Positions 35,503 to 44,983 are shown, counted from the stretch's first letter. The stretch is 64,000 nucleotides of DNA from Geojedonia sp051814705 (GCA_051814705.1 JBPWQW010000001.1:1488001-1552000), one strand, 5' to 3'. Translations and numbers: made by a program. Notes: generated by a model not told the origin, from the letters alone.

Positions 35503-36391
35503 TTTCTACGAGTTTTTTAATGCGGTTAAAATCTTCTTCAGAATGAAACGGAATGGTAATCTTGCCTTTTCCATCTTTACGTACCCTAACGATAATTTTA
35601 TGACCAAAGTATTCTGAAAACTCTTTAATACCTTTTTTAATATATGTTGGAAGTTCTTGTGTTTCTGGAGCTTTTAGGTTGCCTTCAGTTTGAAGATGCC
35701 TTACTAAGGCTTCAGTATCTCTTACCGAAAGTTGATCACTGATGATTTTTTCATAAATCTGCGATTGTATGCCTTGATCGTCAATATTAATGATAGCGCG
35801 ACCATGCCCCATTGAAATGAAACCGTCACGCATCCCAGTTTGGATAATGGGATCCAATTTTAACAAGCGCACATAATTGGCAATGGTCGAACGTTTTTTA
35901 CCGACGCGTTCACTTAGTTGTTCCTGAGTTAATTGAATTTCATCAATTAATCGTTGGTAGGACAAGGCAATTTCAATAGGGTCCAAATCCTGACGTTGGA
36001 TGTTTTCAACTAAAGCCATTTCCAAGGATTCCTGGTCATTAGCAATACGGATGTACGAAGGAATGGTTTTTAGGCCAATGAGTTTAGAAGCTCTATAACG
36101 ACGTTCACCAGAAACTAATTGGTAGGTATTGAAGCCAAGTTTCCTTACGGTTATGGGCTGAATCACACCAAGTTCTTTGATGGAAGACGCCAATTCTCGA
36201 AGTGTTTCTTCGTTAAAACTGGTTCTTGGCTGAAATGGGTTGATTTCTATGGACTCCAAATCAAGCTCAATTATTGTGCCTATAACTTTGTCGGCATTTT
36301 TGTCTTGAACGGAAGAAATATCATTGGACGGATCTTTTAAAAGAGCCGATAATCCTCTACCTAAGGCTTGTTTTTTGGTTGCCTTCGCCAT
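35492..36391 (-). CDS. parB: chromosome partitioning protein ParB
   Basis: Protein of 299 residues. It begins with KKQALGRGLSALL, has the ParB N-terminal CTPase box (NPFQPRTSF, LIQ-type IQPITVRKLG, GERRYRASKLIGL and ENIQRQDLDPIE), a helix-turn-helix near residues 150-175 (LTQEQLSERVGKKRSTIANYVRLLKL) and a C-terminal dimerisation domain. It binds parS and slides along DNA. Its ATG overlaps the end of parA by one base. No parS site was spotted in the window. Confidence 0.95.
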   Translation of the reverse strand: MAKATKKQALGRGLSALLKDPSNDISSVQDKNADKVIGTIIELDLESIEINPFQPRTSFNEETLRELASSIKELGVIQPITVRKLGFNTYQLVSGERRYRASKLIGLKTIPSYIRIANDQESLEMALVENIQRQDLDPIEIALSYQRLIDEIQLTQEQLSERVGKKRSTIANYVRLLKLDPIIQTGMRDGFISMGHGRAIINIDDQGIQSQIYEKIISDQLSVRDTEALVRHLQTEGNLKAPETQELPTYIKKGIKEFSEYFGHKIIVRVRKDGKGKITIPFHSEEDFNRIKKLVESAK

Positions 36392-37155
36392 TAGTCATTT
36401 TTTTTTATGATTTCCTTTGCCAAACTTAAGTAATTTGAAGCACCTTTACTAGCTACATCATAATTAATGATACTTTCCCCAAAACTTGGCGCTTCACCTA
36501 ATCTCACATTGCGTTGTATGATGGTTTCAAATACCATGTTGCTAAAGTGCTTTTGAACTTCTTCAACCACTTGATTGGAGAGGCGCAAACGCGAATCGTA
36601 CATAGTCAATAGCATACCTTCAATATCTAAATCTTTATTGTGGATTTTCTGAACACTTTTAATAGTGTTGAGCAATTTTCCAAGGCCTTCAAGTGCAAAA
36701 TATTCACATTGAATGGGAATGATTACAGCATCGGCAGCCGTTAAAGCGTTAAGGGTTAATAATCCCAGTGACGGAGCACAATCGATAAGAATGTAATCAT
36801 AAGACGATTTTAAATGTCCGATGGCTTTGCGGAGCATGTACTCGCGTTCTTCTTTGTCGACTAGTTCAATTTCTATGGCTACCAAATCGATATGAGAAGG
36901 AATAATGTCAACATTGGGAGCTGTTGTTTTTATAATACATTGTTCTGCTGAAGCCGAATGCTCAATAAGTTGATAGGCACCAATCTCAACAGCTTCCACA
37001 TCAACTCCTAATCCCGAGGTGGCATTAGCTTGAGGGTCGGCATCGATAAGCAATACCTTTTTTTCTAGAGCCCCTAGTGACGCTGCTAAATTTACCGAGG
37101 TTGTGGTTTTCCCAACACCTCCTTTTTGATTAGCAATTGCTATGATTTTACCCAT
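36391..37155 (-). CDS. parA: chromosome partitioning ATPase ParA/Soj
   Basis: Protein of 254 residues. The deviant Walker A is KGGVGKTT (residues 11-18); switch I is LIDADPQANATSGLG and Walker B LIDCAPSLGLLTLNA. Together with ParB it segregates the chromosome origin. First gene of the parA-parB-DUF5683-dapB run; about 280 bases lie upstream. Confidence 0.96.
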   Translation of the reverse strand: MGKIIAIANQKGGVGKTTTSVNLAASLGALEKKVLLIDADPQANATSGLGVDVEAVEIGAYQLIEHSASAEQCIIKTTAPNVDIIPSHIDLVAIEIELVDKEEREYMLRKAIGHLKSSYDYILIDCAPSLGLLTLNALTAADAVIIPIQCEYFALEGLGKLLNTIKSVQKIHNKDLDIEGMLLTMYDSRLRLSNQVVEEVQKHFSNMVFETIIQRNVRLGEAPSFGESIINYDVASKGASNYLSLAKEIIKKND

Positions 37156-37370
37156 TAAATGTTTTGGTTTTAAGGCTGTAAAAATACAATTATTTACGAG
37201 TATAGAAAACGTAAGTTGTTAACAGTTGCTTAAATAATTTGAATCTTGACCCAGCTCATTTGATGCTTTTTGGCACAGCATTTATGGCCTATTGATCGCC
37301 CATTTTTGAAGTGCGAGCAATAGGCATCCAAGGAGGTGTAGAAATAAAATAGGCCTGATTGTCAGAAATT

Positions 37371-37400
37371 CTAAGGGATTCTAATACTCTCTCCCCTTAG
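37371..37400 (-). terminator. possible hairpin terminator after the SET gene
   Basis: CTAAGGG (37371-37377) and CCCTTAG (37394-37400) are perfect 7-base complements about 33 bases past the SET stop codon. The T tract after it is poor, so this is tentative. Confidence 0.4.
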
Positions 37401-37432
37401 GTTTTATTGACGCTTGCTGTTTTCTTTCGTTC

Positions 37433-37792
37433 TCATAAGTCGTTGATAAACTTATCAAAAGCATCATTGTAATAGATTGTGATTTCATCGCCTTTGGCAA
37501 TAGCTGTTTTAGCCGCAAATGTTTGAACTTGGTTTGTGAAATCTCGCTCTTTAATTTGAGCATTTGGTTGGCTGCTGTGGTTAAAAAAACTGCCCACATC
37601 ACTCAAGCAAATCGCGTCATAGTCATCGGTCCATGGAAATTGGAGCGTGGCTAATGCTTCAGGCAAGTTTTCGTTTACGTGAACCAGAGCCATATGACTT
37701 TCCACTATGAGGTCACCTTTCGAAATGTTTTGTGTTGCAAAAACACCTTTTCCGTGGAGGGGAGATTGTTTTACTGTAACTAGAGGATTCAT
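37433..37792 (-). CDS. small SET-domain protein
   Basis: Protein of 119 residues that is almost only a SET core: KQSPLHGKGVFATQNISKGDLI at the N-terminus, SFFNHSSQPNAQI (the NHS motif near residue 71) and KGDEITIYYND at the end. SET proteins transfer methyl from AdoMet to lysine. Bacterial ones are poorly understood and may methylate proteins. It lacks the usual post-SET cysteines. It lies 22 bases downstream of the DinB gene. Confidence 0.85.
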   Translation of the reverse strand: MNPLVTVKQSPLHGKGVFATQNISKGDLIVESHMALVHVNENLPEALATLQFPWTDDYDAICLSDVGSFFNHSSQPNAQIKERDFTNQVQTFAAKTAIAKGDEITIYYNDAFDKFINDL

Positions 37793-37814
37793 ATATTTTA
37801 TCGTAGGAGATTTA

Positions 37815-38270
37815 TTAAACGAATTTTCGAATATTCATCATAAAGCCCAAATGTAATCCTTCGTGATAATTATTAAATTCGAAGGCGTCTTGAAGGGAAC
37901 CTAAATGAAATCCATTTCCTGTAGTTGCTTCATTAAACTTGATGAATTTCCCATTATGAAAGTCTGTTTCAGTTTTTTCAATTATAGAAGTAAAAAGCTC
38001 TTTCAATTCACGGACTTCTTTTTCTGAAGTTTGTCCAGTTGGTTTTGTTCCGGGTTTATAAAGTCCAAAAAGTTCGTCAGAAACATATCCTTGTAACTCT
38101 GAAGATTTATAGATTAAGGCTTGTTGGGCAACGATTATATGTCCAATATTCCAAATCAAATTATTACTAAATCCTTCAGGGGTTTTATTTAGTTGCTCTA
38201 AAGTATAGTTATCAAAATATTCTAAAAATAAGTTTCTGTTTGATTTCCAAATTTTAAATGTTGATTCCAT
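37815..38270 (-). CDS. DinB family protein
   Basis: Protein of 151 residues, a four-helix bundle type. IWNIGHIIVAQQALIY near residues 39-54 and NYHEGLHLGFM near 133-143 hold the three histidines that bind metal in DinB/YfiT proteins. Members include thiol-dependent enzymes; the substrate is unknown here. It lies in a run of small enzymes with the SET protein and a methyltransferase. Confidence 0.85.
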   Translation of the reverse strand: MESTFKIWKSNRNLFLEYFDNYTLEQLNKTPEGFSNNLIWNIGHIIVAQQALIYKSSELQGYVSDELFGLYKPGTKPTGQTSEKEVRELKELFTSIIEKTETDFHNGKFIKFNEATTGNGFHLGSLQDAFEFNNYHEGLHLGFMMNIRKFV

Positions 38271-38402
38271 GTTTTTATTTATATAAGTTATTTGTTTTTT
38301 TCTAATGGTCTGGTTTTAATTATGTGTTCCAAGAGCTCTTGCAATGCGTAGTTGTGCGGTAAAGAACAAGAAATCATAGATAGCAATTGTTAGCATCAGT
38401 TT

Positions 38403-39161
38403 TTATTTATTTTTTATTGCCCTTGTCCCAATGAAAGCAGGAAAAAAATCGTCCATTCTGTTTTCTCCGCCCCAATTATCTTCATACATATCTGTTAAGC
38501 TAAAACCTGCCTCTAATTGTCCACTAATTTGGTCTGTCAAACTATGTCCAAATACCAAAGCTTCATTATTATTTATCAATTCTTCTAATTTTTCTTTAGG
38601 CAATGAGTATAAGTCTGAAAATGGTTGCTTATAAATTAGATTCAAACTTTCTTCATCAAGTTGGAATGAAATTGGATTGATTAAACCTGTCATTAAAATT
38701 CCGTTGGGTTTCAAAACCCGAAAACATTCTTTCCAAACGGGTAAAATATTGTCAACGAAGAGTATGGAACAAGGATTAAAAATCAGATCAAATGAATTGT
38801 CTTCAAAAACTGAAAGGTCTTTCATATCTCCTTGAACTGTTTTTATACCAAGTTTTAATTTGTCACTTAAAGTTCTGTCTTGTTGTAGTTGCTTTTCGGA
38901 ATTGTCAAAAATTGTAACTTCTGCTCCCAAAGACGCAAGAACGGGTCCTTGCTGTCCGCCTCCAGATGCAAGGCCTAATATTTTTAACCCTTTTAGTTCA
39001 GGAAACCAATTGTGAGGAACCGGCTTTTTCGGTGTTAAAACAATATTCCAGTTTCCATTTTTTACGTTTTCTAATTCTTGTTCGGAAACAGGAATTGTCC
39101 AACGGTCTTTCTTGTCAACATAATTGTCCCAAGCAGATTTGTTGTGTTTTATAATATCCAA
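38403..39161 (-). CDS. class I SAM-dependent methyltransferase
   Basis: Protein of 252 residues. AdoMet-binding motif I is LKILGLASGGGQQGPVLASLGAEVTIFDNS; later FDLIFNPCSILFVDN and ECFRVLKPNGILMTGLIN complete a class I fold. The N-terminal DNYVDKKDRWTIPVS is a common family opening. The substrate is unknown. A stretch of about 130 bases separates it from the DinB gene. Confidence 0.88.
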   Translation of the reverse strand: MDIIKHNKSAWDNYVDKKDRWTIPVSEQELENVKNGNWNIVLTPKKPVPHNWFPELKGLKILGLASGGGQQGPVLASLGAEVTIFDNSEKQLQQDRTLSDKLKLGIKTVQGDMKDLSVFEDNSFDLIFNPCSILFVDNILPVWKECFRVLKPNGILMTGLINPISFQLDEESLNLIYKQPFSDLYSLPKEKLEELINNNEALVFGHSLTDQISGQLEAGFSLTDMYEDNWGGENRMDDFFPAFIGTRAIKNK

Positions 39162-39233
39162 TTTTTGTCGTGGTAAGTCGTTCTACAATAGTTACTAACA
39201 AATGTATAAACCCAGTTGTAAGTTTATATTTTT

Positions 39234-41360
39234 TTAATCAATCAAAATCTCCAAAATCTTTATCGCTGCTTCACTAATTTTGGTGCCAGGACCAAATACA
39301 GCTACAGCACCGGCATCAAATAAAAATTGGTAATCCTGTTTGGGGATAACGCCACCAACAATAACCATAATGTCTTCACGACCATAAGTTTTAAGGGCTT
39401 CAATCACTTGAGGCACCAAGGTTTTATGTCCCGCAGCTAAAGAGGATACACCCAAAATATGAACGTCGTTTTCAACAGCCTGTTTGGCGGCTTCCTGTGG
39501 GGTTTGGAACAAAGGACCAATATCGACATCAAAGCCTACATCGGCATAAGCAGTGGCCACTACTTTGGCGCCACGGTCATGACCGTCCTGACCCATTTTT
39601 GCAATCATAATACGGGGTCTGCGTCCGTCTTGTTCGGCAAAAGTATCGGCCAGTCCCCTGGCTTTTTTAAAGGAGTCATCGTTTTTTATTTCTTTACTGT
39701 ACACACCTGAGAAGGATTTAATTTGTGCTTTATACCGTCCAAACACTGCTTCAAGAGCAGTACTGATCTCGCCTAAAGTAGCTCGTTCGCGAGCCGCTTC
39801 GACAGCTAAAGCTAACAAATTTTCTTTTCCTGAACGTGCCGCATGGTTTAAATTCGCTAACGCTTTGACTACTTTTTCTGAATTTCTACTAGATTTTATC
39901 TGTTTTAAACGGTCTATTTGTTGCAATCTCACAGTTTGATTATCCACTTCGAGTGTCGAGATGGGGTCTTCATGCTCTAAACGATAGGTATTGACACCCA
40001 CAATACGATCTTCACCAGAGTCGATCCTTGCCTGTTTTCTGGCGGCGGCTTCCTCTATTCTAATTTTTGGAATTCCTGCTTCAATAGCTTTGGTCATTCC
40101 ACCCAATTCCTCAACTTCCTGAATCAATTCCCATGCTTTATGGGCGATGTCATGAGTGAGTCTTTCTACATAATAACTTCCTGCCCAAGGGTCAACGGTT
40201 TTGGTGATGTGGGTTTCTTCTTGTAAAAAAAGTTGGGTGTTACGGGCAATGCGTGCTGAGAAATCGGTGGGTAAAGCGATGGCTTCATCCAAGGCGTTGG
40301 TGTGCAAACTTTGTGTGCCTCCAAACGCTGCTGCTGCTGCTTCAATGGTTGTTCGGGCCACATTATTGAAGGGGTCTTGTTCCGTAAGGCTCCATCCCGA
40401 AGTTTGGCAATGGGTGCGTAAGGCTAAGGACTTTTCATTTTTGGGGTTAAACTGTTTTACCAGTTTTGCCCATAGCATGCGAGCGGCACGCATTTTGGCG
40501 ATTTCCATAAAATGGTTCATCCCAATAGCCCAAAAGAAGGATAGGCGAGGGGCGAAGGTATCGATATCCAATCCGGCATCAATGCCTTTACGAATGTATT
40601 CCAATCCGTCTGCCAAAGTATAAGCCAACTCAATGTCGCAAGTCGCTCCGGCTTCTTGCATGTGGTAACCAGAAATACTGATGCTGTTAAATTTTGGCAT
40701 GTTCTGGCTGGTATATTTGAAAATATCAGAAACGATTGTCATGGATGGTGATGGCGGATAAATGTAGGTATTGCGTACCATAAATTCCTTTAAAATATCA
40801 TTTTGAATCGTGCCTTCAAGATCTTTAAGTTTTACACCTTGCTCTTCAGCAGCCACGATATAAAAGGCCATAATGGGCAATACCGCTCCATTCATGGTCA
40901 TGGAAACCGACATTTTATCCAAGGGGATTTGATCAAAAAGGATTTTCATATCCTCTACACTATCGATGGCAACTCCTGCTTTGCCTACATCGCCAACCAC
41001 GCGCTCATGGTCGGAATCGTAACCTCGGTGCGTAGCCAAATCAAAGGCTATGGATAACCCTTTTTGGCCTGCTTTAAGGTTGCGCCTGTAAAAGGCGTTG
41101 CTGTCTTCGGCAGTGGAATATCCTGCATATTGCCTTATCGTCCAAGGTCGGCGAACATACATGGTGCTATAAGGCCCGCGAAGGTAAGGGGCGATGCCCG
41201 CTACAAAATTTATATGCTCAAGATTTTTTACATCTTCTTTTGAATAGGTAGATTTGACTTCAATGGTTTCAGCCGTTATAAAAGTTTTGATGTCTTCGGA
41301 CTTCGGACTTCGGTCATCTGTCTTTAAAGTGATATGTTGCAGGTTTTTTCTACTCATCAT
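39234..41360 (-). CDS. scpA: methylmalonyl-CoA mutase, large subunit
   Basis: Protein of 708 residues. Residues about 50-560 form the TIM barrel with YAGYSTAEDSNAFYRRNL, SVSMTMNGAVLPIMA, RTHCQTSGWSLTEQDPFNN and GGTQSLHTNALDEA. Residues about 580-705 form the cobalamin-binding domain with DGHDRG (Asp592, His594, Gly597, lower axial ligand His594). With the small subunit it interconverts methylmalonyl-CoA and succinyl-CoA. The start overlaps the small-subunit stop by 11 bases. Near the N-terminus three heptamer DNA repeats encode residues about 16-23. Confidence 0.96.
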   Translation of the reverse strand: MMSRKNLQHITLKTDDRSPKSEDIKTFITAETIEVKSTYSKEDVKNLEHINFVAGIAPYLRGPYSTMYVRRPWTIRQYAGYSTAEDSNAFYRRNLKAGQKGLSIAFDLATHRGYDSDHERVVGDVGKAGVAIDSVEDMKILFDQIPLDKMSVSMTMNGAVLPIMAFYIVAAEEQGVKLKDLEGTIQNDILKEFMVRNTYIYPPSPSMTIVSDIFKYTSQNMPKFNSISISGYHMQEAGATCDIELAYTLADGLEYIRKGIDAGLDIDTFAPRLSFFWAIGMNHFMEIAKMRAARMLWAKLVKQFNPKNEKSLALRTHCQTSGWSLTEQDPFNNVARTTIEAAAAAFGGTQSLHTNALDEAIALPTDFSARIARNTQLFLQEETHITKTVDPWAGSYYVERLTHDIAHKAWELIQEVEELGGMTKAIEAGIPKIRIEEAAARKQARIDSGEDRIVGVNTYRLEHEDPISTLEVDNQTVRLQQIDRLKQIKSSRNSEKVVKALANLNHAARSGKENLLALAVEAARERATLGEISTALEAVFGRYKAQIKSFSGVYSKEIKNDDSFKKARGLADTFAEQDGRRPRIMIAKMGQDGHDRGAKVVATAYADVGFDVDIGPLFQTPQEAAKQAVENDVHILGVSSLAAGHKTLVPQVIEALKTYGREDIMVIVGGVIPKQDYQFLFDAGAVAVFGPGTKISEAAIKILEILID
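41294..41314. repeat. triplet of CTTCGGA/T heptamers inside the mutase N-terminus
   Basis: CTTCGGA, CTTCGGA and CTTCGGT lie in tandem and encode the linker around DDRSPKSED (residues about 15-23), where the family is not conserved. It looks like a heptamer repeat that was tolerated in a linker. Confidence 0.7.
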
Positions 41361-42735
41361 TCAGCCGTTTTTGTTCTATTGTTTCTGCTAAACGCCGACC
41401 TATTATAGGCTCTATTAATGTTTTTCTAGGATCAGTTTTTACAAAAGGATAGAGCTCCAACTCCTGTTTCATTGTGTCTTTAAGATTGGGGTGCTTGTTG
41501 GTTCCTAATAAAACGGTTTGTCCGTTATTGAACTGTTCTTGTTCTTTTGCCGCGCTTTCCTTTATTTTTTTTTGAATGGTTCCTGCTTTTAATTGATTGA
41601 GAAGACCACCGTTGGCTTCTATATCCTTAAAAAGTTGAAGAGCTTTTTCAGCTAATTGAAGCGTTAAACTCTCAATATAATAAGCACCATCGGAAGGGTT
41701 ATTGACCTTGTTAAAATAACTTTCATGTTTTAAGATCAACAATTGATTGCGGGCAATACGCTCGCCAAATTCATTGGTTTTGTGATAGATGGCGTCATAA
41801 GCCAGATTGCAAATGGTATTGGCGCCGCCTAAAATGGCGCTCATGCATTCAGTAGTCGTGCGCAACAAATTGGTGTTATAATCGTAAAGCGTTTTATTGC
41901 GTTTGGTTGGTGTTACAAAAATGTGGCATTCGGGATTGCAGTGGTATTCTGAAGCCAATGTTGCCCATAATTTTCGCAAAGCTCGAAGTTTGGCAATTTC
42001 AAAGAAATAGTTGGTACCTACTGAAACATTGAAGGTTACCATTAACTTCTCGGTACTATGTTCTTCAAAAATCACTCGAAGTGTCGGATTACTGTTTAAA
42101 TGATTGAGATATTCGTTAGCATGGGCCATTCCATAAGCCAATTGTTGAACCATGGAAGCTCCTGCATTTTGATATAAATCCAGGTCAATACTAAGCGAAT
42201 GGGTGTGTTTTACAATACTTTCAAAATGCTTGTGGTCGTCATTTAGGTTTTTGTACCAGTTCCCTGTTTTGGCAAGATTGCCGATGATGTCTGTGTTGAT
42301 CTGAATTCTTGCTTTAGGAATGGTATTAAGTTGTTTTACAAATTCGGAATCCAGAACCTGTAATTCAAAATAGATTGGAGTAGAAGCGAGGTCAATACCT
42401 TCCAATAATGCTTCGATAGAGATGTCTTTTGAAGGCAAAATAAATTTGATGCTTTCAGCTCCTCGGTTTAATACATCTTTAGCGTTGTGATTGGATTTTT
42501 GAACATCGGCCACAAAAATGCTTTGACAGATGGTCCATTCTGTCGCTTTTTGATTTGGAATTTCTGGAAAATCCTTAAATTCATCGGCATGATAAAAGGG
42601 TTTGACATCCAAGCCTTCGTTGGTTTTCCAAATTAAGGTTTCATTGTAATCTGCACCTTTTAAATCGAATTGGATGTGTTGTTTCCATTGTTTTGAAGAA
42701 CGTTCCTGAAATTCGCTAAATAAGGGGTTATTCAT
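41350..42735 (-). CDS. mutA: methylmalonyl-CoA mutase, small subunit
   Basis: Protein of 461 residues, shorter than the large subunit. It has the barrel parts EFQERSSKQWKQHIQFDLKGADYNETLIWKTNEGLDVKPFY and FEIAKLRALRKLWATL, RTTTECMSAILGGANTI and PSDGAYYIESLTLQLAEKA, but no DxHxxG cobalamin motif. That is normal for the regulatory/structural partner of the heterodimer. The ATG overlaps the stop of the DivIC/FtsB gene by one base. Confidence 0.92.
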   Translation of the reverse strand: MNNPLFSEFQERSSKQWKQHIQFDLKGADYNETLIWKTNEGLDVKPFYHADEFKDFPEIPNQKATEWTICQSIFVADVQKSNHNAKDVLNRGAESIKFILPSKDISIEALLEGIDLASTPIYFELQVLDSEFVKQLNTIPKARIQINTDIIGNLAKTGNWYKNLNDDHKHFESIVKHTHSLSIDLDLYQNAGASMVQQLAYGMAHANEYLNHLNSNPTLRVIFEEHSTEKLMVTFNVSVGTNYFFEIAKLRALRKLWATLASEYHCNPECHIFVTPTKRNKTLYDYNTNLLRTTTECMSAILGGANTICNLAYDAIYHKTNEFGERIARNQLLILKHESYFNKVNNPSDGAYYIESLTLQLAEKALQLFKDIEANGGLLNQLKAGTIQKKIKESAAKEQEQFNNGQTVLLGTNKHPNLKDTMKQELELYPFVKTDPRKTLIEPIIGRRLAETIEQKRLNDE

Positions 42736-43052
42736 TATTTTTTTTGATTTTTTAAACTGTCCTCATATTCTATAATATAAATCTCTTCGTTGTCCTTTTT
42801 CATGTAATATTTCTCCCTTGCCAGTTTTTCGATGCCCTCTTCAGTACTTAATTCTTCAATGGCTTTTTTGTCTTTTTCAATTTCGTTTTTATAGTATTCT
42901 TTTTCGGCTTCCAAGGCGTCCATATCCTTATTCAATTCACGATGGATCAAATAGGAATTGGCATCAAAAAAAAGCATCCAAATTGCAAAAATCACAAGGA
43001 TAATCACAAAAATATTTTTGAATCCCTTAAAGTATTTGAGTTTATTTTTCAA
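42735..43052 (-). CDS. FtsB/DivIC-type septum formation initiator
   Basis: Protein of 105 residues: one membrane segment (about residues 13-28) then a coiled coil (ELNKDMDALEAEKEYYKNEIEKDKKAIEEL) and the LAREKYYMKKDNEEIYII end typical of DivIC/FtsB. It takes part in the divisome with FtsL and FtsQ. It lies 1 base after udk and overlaps the mutase small subunit by one base, giving a udk-divIC-mutA-scpA run. Confidence 0.88.
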   Translation of the reverse strand: MKNKLKYFKGFKNIFVIILVIFAIWMLFFDANSYLIHRELNKDMDALEAEKEYYKNEIEKDKKAIEELSTEEGIEKLAREKYYMKKDNEEIYIIEYEDSLKNQKK

Positions 43053-43053
43053 A

Positions 43054-43662
43054 TTATACTAAACGTTGATTAATAATGGTCTTTACAATATCAATTGCCA
43101 CGGTGTTATATTTATTATTTGGGATGATTATATCGGCATATTCTTTCATAGGCTCAATGAACTGCTGGTGCATGGGCTTTAAGGTGTTTTGATACCGCGT
43201 CAAGACTTCGTCTAAATCACGGCCACGTTCACAGATATCTCGTTTTAATCGTCTAATCAAGCGTTCGTCGCTATCGGCATGAACAAATATTTTGATATCA
43301 AACATGGCTCTCAACTCTGGGTTTGTAAGTATTAAAATCCCTTCGACAATCATCACTTTTCTAGGGTGGGTGATAACGGTGTCGCCTGTTCTATTGTGTT
43401 TTACAAAGGAATAGACGGGTTGTTCTACAGCTTTGCCTTTTTTTAGCGCTTTTAAATGGGCTTCCAGCAACTCAAAATCTATAGATCTGGGATGGTCAAA
43501 ATTGATTTTAATCCGTTCGGCATAACTTAAATCTGAATTGTCTTTATAGTAAGAATCTTGCGAAATGACCCCAACTTCACCTTCGGGGAGTTCGTTAAGA
43601 ATTTGGTTAACTACCGTAGTTTTGCCGCAACCTGTACCACCTGCTATTCCAATTATGAGCAT
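43054..43662 (-). CDS. udk: uridine kinase
   Basis: Protein of 202 residues. Walker A is GGTGCGKT (residues 8-15); SQDSYYKD, NFDHPRSIDFELL, PVYSFVKHNRT and RRLKRDICERGRDL are family blocks. It phosphorylates uridine and cytidine in salvage. First gene of the run that continues to the mutase; the PQQ-type dehydrogenase ends 34 bases upstream. Confidence 0.95.
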   Translation of the reverse strand: MLIIGIAGGTGCGKTTVVNQILNELPEGEVGVISQDSYYKDNSDLSYAERIKINFDHPRSIDFELLEAHLKALKKGKAVEQPVYSFVKHNRTGDTVITHPRKVMIVEGILILTNPELRAMFDIKIFVHADSDERLIRRLKRDICERGRDLDEVLTRYQNTLKPMHQQFIEPMKEYADIIIPNNKYNTVAIDIVKTIINQRLV

Positions 43663-43696
43663 TGTTTGTGTTTATATTGTTGAAGCAAATTTAAGA

Positions 43697-44803
43697 CTAT
43701 TTCTTCGGAATGATTTTAACTATACCCAAATTTTCAATACCCGCATAAATATAGCCGTCGGGACTTTGGTTTACACTTCTTACTCGACCTAAATTTTTAA
43801 GTAGCTGTTCTTCTTTAATGACTTTGCCGTTTTTTATATAACAATTGTCAAGGTATAGAAACTTTAAGGAACCTACCAAGATGTTATCTTTCCAGTCAGG
43901 ATATTTGTCTGAAGTAACGTATGCCATTCCGCTAGGTGCTATGGAAGGTACCCAATAATGAAGGGGTTGTTCCATTCCGGGAAGCGAGGTGTGCTCGGTA
44001 AACTTTGTGCCGTCATAATTGATACCATAGCTAATTTTTGGCCAACCGTAATTTTTACCTGGTTTTATGATATTGATTTCATCGCCACCCTGTGGACCAT
44101 GCTCATGTTCCCAAATTTCTTCTGTTTTAGGATTAAAGATTAATCCTTGAGGATTGCGATGACCATAGGAATAGATAGCCTTTTTTGCATTGGGGACATT
44201 TACAAATGGATTATCTTTTGGAATGGTTCCGTCATCATGTAATCTGTAAATTTTACCACAATCTTTTGTAATGTCTTGAGGATTATGATCTCGATCGCCT
44301 CGTTCTCCTATTGAAAAATAGAGGTAGCCTTTATTGTCAAACGCGATTTGAGAACCAAAGTGTTGGCCTTTTGTTGAATTTGGGGATGCTTTATAAAGTA
44401 CTTGCTTATCACTAAGTGAATTGTTTTTAAGTTTTGCACGCATAATTGCGGTATTCCCTCCACTGCCTTCACCTTCGGGTGAGGCATAGCTAAAATAGAT
44501 CCACCCCGTTGTTTTATAATCTGGATGTAATTTGATGTCCATTAACCCACCTTGCCCCCGCACATAAATTTCAGGAAGACCGTCAATATTGGTTTTTGTT
44601 CCATTTTTAAAATGGATAAGTTTGCCTTCTTTTTCAGTTATCAGAATTGAATTATCAGGTAAAAATGCAAATCCCCAAGGAATATTTAAGTCTGGGACGA
44701 CGACTTTATAATCATAATCGGCTATAACTTGATTTTTATTTTGAGCACAACCCACTAAACTGAAAAACCCAATTAAAAATATAAAGTGATACTTGATTTT
44801 CAT
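43697..44803 (-). CDS. PQQ-dependent sugar dehydrogenase-type lipoprotein
   Basis: Protein of 368 residues with lipobox LVGC (Cys19). It has NIPWGFAFLPDNSILITEKEGKL, GQGGLMDIKLHPDYKTTGWIYFSY, KGQHFGSQIAFD, YGHRNPQGLIFNP and EHGPQGGDEINIIKPGKNYGWP, the beta-propeller blocks of the soluble aldose (PQQ) dehydrogenase family. Such enzymes oxidise free sugars to lactones in the periplasm or at the surface. It lies close to the KDG kinase/KDPG aldolase cluster but on the far side of the tRNA, so a shared job is only suggested by distance. Confidence 0.85.
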   Translation of the reverse strand: MKIKYHFIFLIGFFSLVGCAQNKNQVIADYDYKVVVPDLNIPWGFAFLPDNSILITEKEGKLIHFKNGTKTNIDGLPEIYVRGQGGLMDIKLHPDYKTTGWIYFSYASPEGEGSGGNTAIMRAKLKNNSLSDKQVLYKASPNSTKGQHFGSQIAFDNKGYLYFSIGERGDRDHNPQDITKDCGKIYRLHDDGTIPKDNPFVNVPNAKKAIYSYGHRNPQGLIFNPKTEEIWEHEHGPQGGDEINIIKPGKNYGWPKISYGINYDGTKFTEHTSLPGMEQPLHYWVPSIAPSGMAYVTSDKYPDWKDNILVGSLKFLYLDNCYIKNGKVIKEEQLLKNLGRVRSVNQSPDGYIYAGIENLGIVKIIPKK

Positions 44804-44842
44804 AATAATTGTATTTGTTACTAAATTATAAAATTTTTGTTA

Positions 44843-44870
44843 TTGATTTTAAGGAAAAACTATATATTTG
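44843..44870 (+). promoter_or_regulatory. promoter driving toward tRNA-Pro
   Basis: TTG at 44843-44845 and TATATTTG at 44863-44870 fit the Bacteroidetes consensus with a spacer of 17. It lies about 275 bases before the tRNA; the leader holds the duplicated segment. Confidence 0.6.
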
Positions 44871-44983
44871 CAGTCCCAAAAATGATGACTTGTCTTGAGC
44901 TGAGATACCTTGGTGTAAATCGATATAAGCTACAACATTTATTACAGAACGGCAATACGTACGCAGTTTAAAAGAATTGGGAA

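Noticed and set aside
35492..37155. parS sites around parA-parB
   Set aside because: No sequence close to TGTTnCACGTGnAACA was noticed in or near the genes; a proper search was not possible.
37280..37335. Short plus-strand frame ending in EVRAIGIQGGVEIK, and the GCCTATTG/CAATAGGC inverted repeat upstream of parA
   Set aside because: The frame is about 17 codons with no start codon, and the inverted repeat lacks a T tract and sits in no clear regulatory position.
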